Program-made: the position numbers and the translations under genes
Shown: piece by piece, positions 46,401 to 58,087 of the stretch
How the letters are laid out: the number at the start of each line of letters is the position of its first letter
Position numbering within the stretch: the first letter of the stretch is position 1
DNA from: Marsupella aquatica
Lineage: Eukaryota > Marchantiophyta
Assembly: GCA_973895155.1 (NCBI GenBank)
Contig: OZ316898.1
Span: forward strand, 1,364,001 to 1,428,000
Direction: 5' to 3'
Length of the DNA stretch: 64,000 nucleotides
Notes under the pieces: generated by a model
What the model saw: the letters and a program-made list of their open reading frames with translations, nothing else
Database searches by the model: none
Told to the model about the DNA's origin: nothing

Positions 46401-47955
46401 GAACCTAAGGGCTTCAAGCTGAAGCAACTGCATCCTAATGTTGTATATTTTCCCAGAGACACACGTGCCTCATACTAATACAGGTGCCCATTTGTTCACC
46501 TACAGTAAAGTTATCCCAGAAAATCTAAAAACAAGCCAGAAACCGAAAACAGAATAGTATGCAACAAGACTGATCCGGCAAAAAGGTGGGGAATCAGCTT
46601 ACAAGTTCTCCCAGAATGTTTGCGACTGCTACGGGATGGATGATAAATGGCTCTCCACTACGGCGCCTTTGCCCATCATGAGCTTCAAAAGCCAGCTGCA
46701 TTTGACAACAAAGTACACTTGAGCTTGCACTTCGTACTCCGAGAACACATCCATTTCAGTTTTTAGGTAATTAGAAGAAGACAAGATATGGTAGACGCAT
46801 ACCTGCAAAGCATCATTGACCATGCACAACTGAGCACCTGAAAGATAATTGATGGTGGGCTTCAAGGTCTGGACATCAAACATTTCACCAGATTCAGTCT
46901 CATGGCAACACTTCATGCAATATTATAGATATGAAACTTCCTATTTTCGTCTTCTTCTGAATTTCGTTAAGGACTGCCCTTGCTACTTCCGCTTTGCTTT
47001 TGTGGGGTGAAGTCTAAGATTTGACTTCACCTTCTTCGGTTTTCCAGCTAAAATTCCAGAATTCAGGAAATATTCTCCAAGTAACGTGTACTCGATCAAA
47101 ACCTCATTCATGAACACGTCAATGAATTTCGGCAAATGTGTCTCCCCTTAGACAAAAGGACTAGTATACAGGAGACTTGTTGGGATGATAGGACCAGACA
47201 TACACGTGTTTTGACATACAAGTACTCTAGCGTTGGATGTCACCTTTCAACAATCTCAAGTACAAAAAACAGCCATGAGATGTTCGTCACGAATCTTGAA
47301 GTTTGCATCTCACCTCCCACAAGGTTACTGGAGTCACAATGCTTTCAAAGGATGTCTGTGCTTCTTTCCGTGAACCACTTTCAGGGGACGTCTGTGCTTC
47401 ATTCCGAGAAACGCATTCAACTGTGACTTGATATCTCGACTGCGATTTCTTTCCCTGGTCACATCCTGTTGAAGACTGGAATTGACCTCTTCGGTTCTCG
47501 GTACCCCAGATCAGCCCAGCTGAGGCCTTCCAGCTACACTCATCATGCTGCAGTAGAAATAATCATAGAGACAAAACGTTAAGGGACGAACAAGACATAT
47601 AATATTTCCCTACAAATACATTAGACGGAATTTCTAATGATAGTGCTCATGCAGTTTGATGTCCACTACAAATTCATTAAACGTGCTGCACATTTGCTAA
47701 ACGTTATCTCTTACCCATAAGATAGAGAAATCTAGAAAGCACCAAGATTATACAAAGGAGAGTTCTTTCTTACATTGACATTGAGACGTGTTCTATCCTG
47801 TTTCAGCCATCTTCTGCTGTTACTGCAAACAGCAGATTGACTCGTACTTGTCAAACCACCACTTAAACAGCGAGCTACACAGCCCGGATCTACATGTTCT
47901 ACTCTAACTACATGAGGTTGCGAGAAGTTCCGAAAGGGAGCAGGATCCGGACACC
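40476..47955 (-). CDS. RSH1: RSH1-type RelA/SpoT homologue, 5' partial
   Basis: Plastid (p)ppGpp metabolism; RSH1 proteins are known mainly as (p)ppGpp hydrolases. Twenty-three exons start (minus strand) at 47955, 47547, 46898, 46695, 46353, 46113, 45769, 45503, 45293, 44990, 44516, 44185, 43964, 43731, 43524, 43193, 42923, 42600, 42286, 41860, 40963, 40777 and 40574, about 982 residues so far. The HD hydrolase region has LLHDTVEDT and VKLADRLHNMRTL. The degenerate synthetase-like region has VKDYIATPKPNGYQSLHT. TGS follows (VFVFTPKGE, LPKGATVVDYAYQIH), then an ACT domain (LAEVTALLGASGM) ending INWAVGCSW. The intron after exon 5 needs a GC donor (AAG|GCACGT). A VNGT repeat lies between TGS and ACT. 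The first exon, with ATG and plastid transit peptide, was not found; it should lie beyond 47955. It shares strand with the RSH2/3-type gene about 10 kb away. Confidence 0.92.
41403..41533 (-). repeat. 15-bp coding minisatellite (VNGTP repeat) in RSH1
   Basis: About nine in-frame 15-base units encode [V/I]NG[T/V]P-like pentapeptides, grading into variants (VHGIR, VNGTA). The array ends in VNGKH, a string I recall in the same region of Arabidopsis RSH1, so it probably grew from that motif. It lies in the linker between the TGS and ACT domains, where length change would be tolerated. Confidence 0.85.
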
Positions 47956-49759
47956 CTGCAAAACAATCGGTTGAGCGTCAGTAAGACTCCCGTAAGTTGG
48001 TAAAATGCAGCATGACGACACGGCCAAGGCACTTTACTGTTTCTCAAAAAGCTGCAGTGGAAACAAAGTCCCATCCCTATTAAGCAATAGTTTCCCGTGA
48101 CCCATTCGTATTATAATACACTATTGAACACAGAAGCTTATTGTCTACATAATTTCAGGCCTGGCCCATGTATAAGCCCCCAATAGTGTACTCATGTGGT
48201 GAGTGAGTGTGCCCAAGAAATTTTCAAAATCCAAAGATACTTTGGGATTCAAATGACCACAAGAAATTCAGCATGCAAGAACAACCATAGCCACAGACCT
48301 ACTTCAGCCAGGGCTGCTTAGAGCCGTAAAAATTGAAAAACAAGAGGCATTAATGGGACAGAGAATGCACCCGGTCAGGTACCAATTAGGTCTCAGTATA
48401 GCCAACAAGCGGGATTGAGACAAAGTATTAAATTCCCTCCATCACATTCAGAATTAAGTACATAGAAACTATAAAATGAGGAGAGACAGAGGTGATACCG
48501 ATAAATCCAAAATCTTAAACAGGTAGGACAGGTTGTGCCACGAGTTCATAGATTAGACTGAGAAAGAACTCATGGTTCTAGTGAGCGGCTCGAGGTAGCA
48601 AGGGCACTAAACCCTCCGTTATGTGAAGGCCTGCCGAATAGAGCTGCTAGGCTCTAAAATTACTTATGGTGACATGACAAGCCGGAAAGATGGATAATTC
48701 ACTGACCTGACCCAAGTCCAGGGTGTCATGATTTAAAAAGCTCATGCATCCCAGAAAAGTATGAATCTATGGGTCCAATACACAGAGGAGTGGAACTGAG
48801 AATGGAAACTGACCAGAAAATCGGATGGGCCGGGCCATGTCTCAAGATTAAGGCAGTCAAGACCACAAAACTTGACAACGACTCCGACAAGAAAATGAGG
48901 AGCGCAGCTTCAACATGCCAAAACTGATGAGGGTGTCCCTGTCACCATTATTCCATCCCATACTCACAGCTGCCCGCTCGATACCATACGACGTCTAACA
49001 ACCTGTGAGTAGCCTCCAAATATCCCCTGCTTAGATACCTCATTCAAATTCGTTCCTTCCTCTTGACCCTGCCTTGGCGTTCCTTGTCCTACCGTTACAA
49101 GTAACCAGGTTCAATCTTTATCTTAGAAGGCCTCCAACTCTCAACCAAGGTGACCAACAATATAAGCTGTCGTTCTCCCTTCACCCCTGTGAACCGTTGA
49201 CCGTCAATTGGAACTCCGCTCAGCCTCATCCTGCCGTGCGAGTATCTCCTCCGCAACTGTTTACCTTCCCCAACCACAATCTACCGTCTGCCTGCTTTCT
49301 CGCGCTTCGAAACATTGCAATTCCCAATCCAACTCCTACGTAGTGTTCTCTGTCTACCTCCACCTCTGTCTCTTTCCATATCCGAGACTGAGGGTATCGT
49401 TAACACCAACGGAAAAAGATCTCGGCTACAAGGTGAATCGCTTGTGCACTTTCCGCCACAGTCAAACACCAGTCTCGCTTCTGCTTCCTAGGTCAGAATT
49501 ACTACTGGAAGTCCCTGCTTTCAATCTTCCACCGCCTGTTCCTCTTCGACCCCTCACTCCCTCTAGTTTATCAACGAAGTCCCTCTGCTTTCAGTCTGCC
49601 ATCACCGAGAACTCCTCTTTGATTCTCCTCAACCGTCAATCCAGCTGGAGATTCATGGTCTGTTCTCTCGTTTAGTATGCTTCGCCTCCTTTCTCGTCCT
49701 TTGACAGCTAGCCTGAACAATAGAGCAAACAAGCCATAGATGCTGTTTGCTCCGTATAT
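47956..49759. other. Upstream of RSH1; first exon and promoter expected here or further right
   Basis: The RSH1 reading frame enters exon 47955 from an earlier exon, so an exon with ATG must lie upstream. No frame with an obvious transit peptide and a matching donor could be chosen. The open frames around 49.1-49.7 kb (+) are CT-rich and unconvincing. Confidence 0.4.
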
Positions 49760-50560
49760 CGAAGACCTCACCTCACCTCAACTCAACTCAACTCAACTCA
49801 ACTCAACTCAACTCACAAACCGTGCTCTGATCCAGATTCCGGATTCCTCCTCTTTGCCCGTCGCCTTTCCTCTTGGTTGCAACTCCTAATTCAGCTCATC
49901 AGCAGCCTCGCCATGGACAAAGGACCTGCTGCTGCTCTCCTCCTCCTCGGGTCGACACTCCTTCGCCTGCTCGACCAATTCCCTATCAGCTGGCTCTATC
50001 TACCTCTCCTTCCTTCCGCCTAATTTCGACAGACTGGTACCCTTCAGCAGTAGTGTTGGCAGCTCCTGCTACGTCTCCCTGCTGTGCTTCCTCCGGGCAT
50101 GGCCCACTCTCTCACTCACTCTCTCACTCACTCACTCACTCACGCACTCACTCTCCCGTTCGAACGTCTTCCCTAGAGCAACAATCACTCGCGGTACACG
50201 CTCTCTGCGCGGATTGTGTGGATTGCAAGGTGTGAACGAGCGACTGAAATTCCACACGAATTACGAGGGAGTCAGTCGCTCCGGCATGCAATTAACCTGA
50301 AGCCCTAATACACACAGACTAGCACGCAGGCACAGGAGAAGCAATCCCTGTCGAAAGCCGAGCGTAGCAAAGCAGCAGCAGCCAGGCGAGCGAGTGCTGT
50401 GCTGTGCTGTGCTGTGCTTTTCACTCATCACTCTTCTTCTCTCTCCTCTGTTCTCGTCTTTTTGCTCGCTCTTGTTTCTCTGGCTTTGCCGGAGTTTCCG
50501 CGTCTCTCTTTCTCTCTCTCGTCTCTCTCCCTCTCTCTCTCTCTCTGTCTCTCGCACACC
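49760..50560. repeat. Cluster of pyrimidine-rich microsatellites
   Basis: Successive runs: (CTCAA)n at about 49770-49815, (CTCA)n at about 50107-50152, (GCTGT)n at about 50394-50418 and (CT)n-rich sequence at about 50500-50560. The pyrimidine-rich strand is opposite to RSH1, so on the RSH1 strand these would be GA-rich, as is common in plant 5' UTRs and promoters (inference). Confidence 0.75.
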
Positions 50561-50764
50561 TTCTCTCGCTCTTTCGCCCAATCCCGATCGACAAGCGAGA
50601 AACTCACGGACGGATTTATCAAACGTGGACTTCTTGGACGGAATTCTCTGTGACTAACGGACCGGAGAGGCTGCGAGACCTACGGTACTCGTCTACACTC
50701 TCCAGTATTAGTCTGAACAGTAGTGTAGTGTACAGAAGCCCTTCTGTGGTGTTGACAGAGGCTC

Positions 50765-51236
50765 GGATGGATGGATGGATGGATGGATGGAAGGGATGGG
50801 TAGAAGGGATGGATGGATGGATGGATGGATGGATGGATAAAAGGGATGGGTAGAAGGGATGGATGGATGGATAGCAGGGATGGATGGATGGAGGGATGGG
50901 CGGATATATGGATGGACGGATGGATAGCAGGGATGGATGGATGGAGGGATGGGCGGATATATGGATGGACGGATGGATAGAAGGATGGATGGATGGATGG
51001 ACGGAGGGATAGGTGGATGGATAGAGGGAGGGATAGGTGGATGGAGGGATGGAGGGATGGATGGAGGGATGGAGGGATGGATGGACTAATAGATGGATGG
51101 TATTGGATAGAAGTATGGATGGATGGGAAAGTAATGGATGGGTGGAAGAAGGATGGATGGGAAAGTAATGGATGGGTTGAAGAAAGATGGATGGGAAAGT
51201 AATGGATGGGTGGAAGAAGGATGGATGGATGGACGG
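50765..51236. repeat. (GGAT)n microsatellite and its higher-order derivatives
   Basis: Nearly 470 bases built from GGAT, with interspersed AGAAGGGAT, GGGCGGATATATGGAT and GGGAAAGTAATGGAT variants that are repeated in turn. At least two ~60-base blocks (from about 50875 and 50930) are duplicated whole. Open frames here (Met-Asp-Gly-Trp repeats) are by-products. Confidence 0.95.
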
Positions 51237-52049
51237 AGAATGGACGGGCGGGATGTTGAGGATATGCTCCGAATTTTCTTAGTTTGAGTACCTTTGTAAT
51301 GTAATATTACGCAGAAGATATTTGTGGTGTTGAGCCATTATAGGAATCTGAGGCTCACGATATTCGGATGAATTGTTGGAAGACTCATGGACCATTTTGA
51401 AGCGTTGGTTTTTACCCAAATGGCACCTTTTCTTTGTGTAGATGCTGACAGTTCAAGGTATCAAAGGTTACCTGGTCTACTGGAGTGGTGAGATCAAACC
51501 TTACGATCTATCAGACCATCAGCTTCAGAGAAGTGTGCTTGGATGGGGATCTTCATCCAGTCTTTGAACTCTGATAGTACCAAATCCAAACTGGGTGCTC
51601 ATCATGGTGTTCACATTAATGTACTTCTGACTTCATAAAATTTAGTTTTACAAGTCAACTAGGAAAAACCCACCTGCTGCCAACAAAGTGGATCTTGCTT
51701 ATGGCAGACACCGACATTGAATCGAGGGTAGATAGTGGCAGATTGTGGAAAGAGATTGAGAAACTCCCCACAACAGGCATTTGCATTCATCAAGGATCTT
51801 TCATGTGTGCATCCCATTGGTACACGTTGACTGAACGAAATCTAGAACATAATTACATACTGGTTGTATAATTAAAAAATCAAAAGGGAAACCCTGCCCC
51901 GGCACAACTTGCAAAGAGTCTTGAGCATGGGAAACCCCTCAACTTTACAAAAGAATACGACACACATTAAGGATGAAACACTCAAAATCAGTCAGCACCA
52001 TGCACCAAAAGGGCCAACAAATGTTCCTGGAAAGGGATAATCTCAAATA

Positions 52050-52502
52050 CCTGTGATTTACTATTTTGACGCTTTTATTGTCGTAAAATAGTACCTTGCC
52101 ATGTTTTTGATATTATTTACTAGAATGTCACCTTTTGTTAGCAATGGTCAAGTCAACAACCTATGATTAACTTATAACCATTCACCTGTAATTTCCAAAC
52201 AACAAGAGATTAATTTGGAAATCTCTTCATGGCGTAATTTCCAACAGCAAGAGACGGTGGGCAACGCAACTGGTTACTCCTTCAGTTGGGGCAGAGCAGG
52301 TTGGATAAGGATTTTTTTAGGGAAATCCCTACCATTGGATGCAGACATGTGGCATGATTTCAGGCGTCAGATGCTTATGAATTAACGACAGGTTGTTAAC
52401 TTGACCATTGCTAGAAAAAGGTGATATTCTAGTAGATGATACAAAAAACATGGCAAGGTAGTAATTTCACACAGAAAAGGTGGCAAAGTAATCAATCTCA
52501 GG
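52050..52502. mobile_element. MITE-like element with long terminal inverted repeats
   Basis: The left arm (52050 to about 52165) is the approximate reverse complement of the right arm (about 52388-52502). Matching strings include TACCTTGCCATGTTTTT, ACTAGAAT, TCACCTTTT and AGCAATGGTCAAGT. The unit starts CCTG and ends CAGG. The ~450-bp length, AT-rich interior and lack of coding capacity fit a miniature inverted-repeat DNA transposon. ATA on both sides may be a 3-bp target duplication, but this is weak. Confidence 0.75.
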
Positions 52503-54119
52503 ATACAAAGATATGTTTGAGATACCTTATTTATTTCACACCAATAGAAAATCTTGCACCTGGCTTGTTCAGTTCTTTGAGCAAAAATGCCTTATTCCAA
52601 GTGTGACTTCAAACCCCAGGTTTGTCTTTGGATGGCTCTTGGCGCTATCTCAAAGGGCACAGCACCCAGAAATTTGAAGGTGGAGATTATATTCAAAGAT
52701 GGTTGGGAGGTCTGGGAGTTGGGAGTCAGTGCACTTGGAAGGAGGCCCTAAGGGCTCTAAAGTGACCACTTGCAAGAGACCCCAAGAATTCATTGAAGTT
52801 TGGCTAATTGGATCATGTCTTGTTTTTTAGTGGCTACTTATATGGAGGACTGGCTAATTTAATTGAGCATGCATAATTGGATGGAAATGCATTGGACAAC
52901 TTACTGTGAATCAATTCTCAAGTTCAGCTCCAGCGTGGCGATGGTTTTGCGCCAAACTGTGGCAGGTTTTAATGTGTTATGCTCATAGACACTTTTACAG
53001 TTCATATAAAAAATAATTAAATTTTAAAAAAAATGCTCATGGGCGGTTCCCCTTTTTTTATTTTTAAAAAAAGGCTGTGGATATATGTGTAGGCTCCTGC
53101 TGTAGACAAGTGGCAAGACATTATGGCCAAAGAGAGAGCGAGAAATATCTGAGAAGGTAAGGATGATATGAAGGCCAACAAGCTATGGACTGATGGATGT
53201 CCTTGACAAACGGAAAAAAAAGGTCCTTAACAAACGGAAGAATTGTTCTAAGCATATTTGAATGCTATGATGATTACCCCATTTGGAGGGAGTAGGCCAT
53301 GATGACGACACACCTCGATCAAGCATGAAATGAAAGGAGAGTGAGCGTAAAAATAAATTACCATTTTGAGAATGCAAAGAGATTTTATTTTATAATGTAG
53401 AAATGAAATGAGTAACTGTAGCTATTACCGTGTATACCCAAACTTGACAGACAATGGTCAAAGGTTTCTTTTCTAAGGGACAAAGAGTTAGCTCCATTAT
53501 CTAAGTTTTGAAAATTGTAAACATTTCAATCCTTAAGCTAGGACAGGATTACTCAGTACTTTCTATGGGATCCTTGGAAACATCCATTTGAACCAGGATA
53601 AATGAATTGAGTGTAAAATACCTTTCCTTTCATACAAAGAGAATTTTGTCATTCCCACGGGATATCACAGGTTTGGATGGAAAGCCCATCCGAGCTTACC
53701 AGAGGCAAAATTCATTAGCTCCAAAATTAATTTATTTTTAACTCCATAATTCTGCTCACTAGTCCTTATTGTGAGGTGTTTTTTCCTTTTTTGTTATGAC
53801 AATCCCCATGAGTGATGGTGAGATAAAGGGGGCAGAGGGAAGCAGGGCATTCTGGAGGTGTACGTAGACAAAGGAAAATGAGAAACGGGGATTTACAAAG
53901 TGCTCCACTGCCAATGAACCCATAATTGTGCTCCAATAGCCCTCCTATAAAGTTAGGGGCCCAGGCAGGGCATAAGCCCATCATCAGCAGGCATTATGTG
54001 TGGTCATGTCCAACATTATGTGTGGATAGAAGGCCCTGGGAGATGCGGTCGTTGGTGATCTTCATTGGCGGGGCCATATTTTGCAATTACTGTCCATGTA
54101 GCTCAGGAAGGAGGCATAT

Positions 54120-54367
54120 GTTGCTCACTACCCTGGGTAGTTGTTTTACCTGCTTGCTCTTGCGTTATTTGGGCTTTTACACCTACTTTTGACCTTTTCT
54201 TGCAAGCATCCCCCAGTTTCTATCCTAGTTGCCTTCTCTAGACTGTTGCTCACTACCCTGGGTAGTTGTTTTACCTGCTTGCTCTAGAGTTCTTTAGGCT
54301 TTTACACCTACTTTTGACCGTTTCTTGCAAGCTTTCCCTAGTTCTATCCTAGTTGCCTTCTCTAGAC
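54120..54367. repeat. Tandem duplication, 124 bp x 2
   Basis: Both copies begin GTTGCTCACTACCCTGGGTA and end TTGCCTTCTCTAGAC, with few differences. Confidence 0.92.
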
Positions 54368-57300
54368 AATAAGTGTTTTTCTGTTGCTCATGCATTCAGT
54401 GTTCTTTAAAGGCCCAAGGCTGTCGGTTTTGCAGCCTCTAGATAAATTCTTCTTGGTGACCTTCCTGTCCAGGTGTACCAGGCTTTCCATTAGCGGCTTA
54501 GTAGGGGATTATTGGGCTTTTAGGCTCTTTGGACATCCAGGGGGTTTCCTCTTGTTTGCTTCTCTTTATTGGGTCTCTTGCCTTTGGGATCCTGTCTCCC
54601 AAAGGCTTTTTGCTCTTGGGCAGTTTTTGAGGAACCTCAGCACATCACATAGGCCTCAAATATAGCCAACATAAAGCAATTAAAACTTTTCACTATGTGA
54701 GTACAGTGTTGTTGACATGAAAAGGCACCTACCGTAGCATTCTTCACTAGCAACTCACAATGTCACCTATATCGTGATAGCTAATGTTCACCGTACATGT
54801 GTTTTATGCACTGCACAAGCCCTATGCCCGTGCGTTGCACAGTGCAAGGAGGGCCAGCCCATAGGGAGTTGGGCCAGGGCATTTATGGGGCAGCGGGAAA
54901 CACATATGTGTCAGGGCTGCACATTTCTTCCATCAATGGTCAGGGAAAACAGCCAATCTAATCCAATGGTTGTGGATCTTTCCCGCCCATGAGCTTCTTT
55001 TGTATTGGGACGAAAGACAAAACAAGACGGGATCCCTTATTATAGTTGTAAATGTCTCTGCAAAATCTCTCAAATTTTAAAATATTAGAGATCTATGTGA
55101 ATTACACAACCTTGGTCCAATCAACCATTAGTAAAGGTTATAGTCTTCAACAATTAACCAGGGTTCACTGGCCAAACCAAATAATAACTCTACATTCCAA
55201 ACTTGTCTGAAAATTTTTGTCATGGGAAGGTCATCATGGGTTTATCATTAATGAGTGTAAGGTTCAAAGAGACGATCACAGAGACGAGAAGGTAAGAGTA
55301 CAATCATGTCAACTCAAAGGTCCAAGCTTAGAAATAATTCTGTGAGGGGACAATTTAGAGGACACAATGGAGTTTTTGAAAATGACAAAAAACAGTGAAA
55401 GATGTTTTGAGCCTCTGGTGAACTACTTGCCCATGTAGTAGACGTTCAAATTTTAACTTGTTCACTTCAAGATCTTCGATCAATTTTTAAAGATATTCCT
55501 GCACCAAATTTGGGCTTAAAATGGCTCTTGATCTGAACCGAAAGTCTGCTACAAGCCTGGAAAATCAATGCAGAAAAACTGCCAGACTTCCAATAAATAC
55601 TCCCAAGGGAAAAGCATCCAATACAATAATGAAACAATGCCAAGAGGTGAAACAAATATTTCATCTTTCTATATTGAAAACAATACTTTAGACAGGTTTC
55701 TCCCCCATTATTGCCATGAAAGAGAAATTCATGGGCTCCTTTCATTTGCAATTGTACCCCATTGTTCAGCTCCCCATGGCTGATTAGATCCATCTACATT
55801 CTTTGAGAGTCCGTCTATTATGATCAGAGATGTGTACCATTTCTATGAGCTAAGAGTTGTATTGAGGGAATCATTTGATCACATTAGGTTGAGTTGCTAG
55901 TCCAGGATAGTACTCTCAAAAGCACCAAGCCTTCCTACATTTTGGCCCGCAGGTACATTCTTCAATGAAACCAGTGGAGAATGGAGTCAATTATTGTAAT
56001 GCATGCTCACATTGACAATGTGGAACTTTTGTGCAGCCTAATGGTTGGCATTGTACAGACCCATCTCATGACTACTGCTACCCAAAGAAGCAAGACATGG
56101 GAAGTAGCCATCTCAAAAAGTTGGTCTAAAGGTAGATTCCATACTCTAGAGATGAGCACACCATTGACCTAATTGTAACGCATGTCACAACTCTTTAAAG
56201 TGGAGGACCTTTGAGGCAAAATGTCTGGACCAGGCTCCTTGCAGTGACATCGTCTTAGGTGTTGGTCATGCTTTGCGCGTGGACTGTCATTGCACAGATA
56301 CTTAGTCCAAATTGTGGCTGTTGAGCCAAGATTGGTGTGTGTTGTGTATGGAGTTGCGATACAGGCTGTGCCTGGAATAGTCGGCCCTAAAAGTTATGTC
56401 ATCGGCCGCATCTAGACCTCTGAGCCTGGGTACTGTATAGTGGGGCATAACTATATGGCTTTGAACTATATAAGACAGTGCAGTTGTCTCGTTCACATAA
56501 CTTGTGTCTCCTATGAATGCGTAGCCAAGAGAGCCCCAGAAAGCAAAGCTCCAAGAACTGTTGGGCAGAAGTGGCATCCTGGCTCATAGTTGAAACCCTC
56601 CAAAAGGCGAGCAGAAGAACGACAGCATCTTGATGCAGTGAAGTGTGGCTAGGGTACATAGTACATAAAGGAGACCAACATCACTAGTCACTTATCAAAT
56701 GTCAGGGACTTTGGGGACTGCATAGCAGTTTTAGGTTTGTGAGTGATGGGTCAAGACCCACCAGGTAGATAGTTCATTTAGGAGACCAACGTTACCAATT
56801 AAATGTCAAGAACTTTGGGAGTTGCATACCAGGTTCAGCTTTGCTAGTGACAGGTAAAACCCCACCGAAGTTGCAGATAGAGAGGTGGGCTTTTGGAGTC
56901 GAATCAATCCCAAATCTTAGGTCTATATCGAAGGGAGAAAATACGAGCTTCAGGAATACTAGAAAGTGTTTGGCCTCATGCAAGATCACTCAGATCTTAG
57001 GCCGAGATGCCACTCAAACTTCACCGGAACATATGTAAGTAAATTGTAAAGTATTTAGTGTATCAGTGATCACCTACCGTAGAATTCATGGTGAGATGCC
57101 ATTGCGAAGAAGAAAGACCGGTATCAGAACCAGTTTCATCTCTGGGAATGCTATGGAACCAGAGCATGACTGTTCTCTTCGGACCCAAGGGGACAAGGAA
57201 CACTTGCAATTCGTTTTGACGACTTAAAAAGTTTTGGCAGCCGATGGGTATTTTCGAATAAGGTGGTGGGATGTAATTCGCAACTCGGTACGAAGAAGGA

Positions 57301-58087
57301 CAGAGTTGCCACACATTCAAACAGCATAGCAGCATCTAAATCAGTGAGAAGGGCAGCTAAATCACAACTCACCAAGGATACTAGACTCGACAATTAGTCC
57401 CGTTCAATGCAGCTCGCTAGGCTAATCCGGAAAAGCTGCATCGTCCAATGTTTCTACTTTTCTTCAAGCATCCATTGCTTTAACCACAGGTGAACATTTA
57501 CTCCCAACATTCTCCAGGCACACTCAACATTTCATTTCGCAGACTAAGCGATACTGCAGAGGTCCATAAAGCTACACGAACATGAAAACCTAACCCACCG
57601 AAGAACATGGCGGGAAAATGAGGATCTCTACCACGTTCATCGAATCCTCATCTTAGAAGCAATCAGATGTAGCACGGGAGTAATCAGTCTCTACAGAACA
57701 CAACACATCATAATACAGAAAATTATACTTGATAAATGATCCCATCTCAGGGACTCCTTCCGATCAGCTGTATTTACAAGGAAGGCATGGCCATCCTTTG
57801 AGTAGGGCCAACATCCGTTGGAATGATCAATTGACTGCTATACAAAAATTCGGGCTCCTGCAATGTGCATTGACCCAAAAATCGCCCTCGGGTAAAGAAT
57901 ATCTAAAATGCTCAATTCCTTCCTAGAATTGTAGTATCGCTGTCATATCTTCTATCAAGAATTATATACAAATGTACAACAGAACTGGCCGTACTCATCG
58001 TCTTCAACTAATTGCTACCCGGTGGGAAAAGGGGAGGATGAGTAACGTTACAAAATTGAAGGAGCCTCGCTGAATTCTCATTCCTAA

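Larger units (their letters stand above)
51300..58087. other. Intergenic; no gene supported
   Basis: Between the microsatellite block and the 3' end of the RSH2/3 gene no frame shows a domain or plausible splice structure. It contains a MITE-like inverted-repeat element and a 124-bp tandem pair, listed separately. Confidence 0.5.

Noticed and set aside
50404-50853. Open frames with Ser/Leu-rich and Met-Asp-Gly-Trp repeats near 50.4-51.2 kb
   Set aside because: Products of CT and GGAT microsatellites, open in several frames, with no domain.
54384-54665. 93-codon frame in the intergenic region
   Set aside because: No conserved features; it follows a tandem duplication and shows no splice context.
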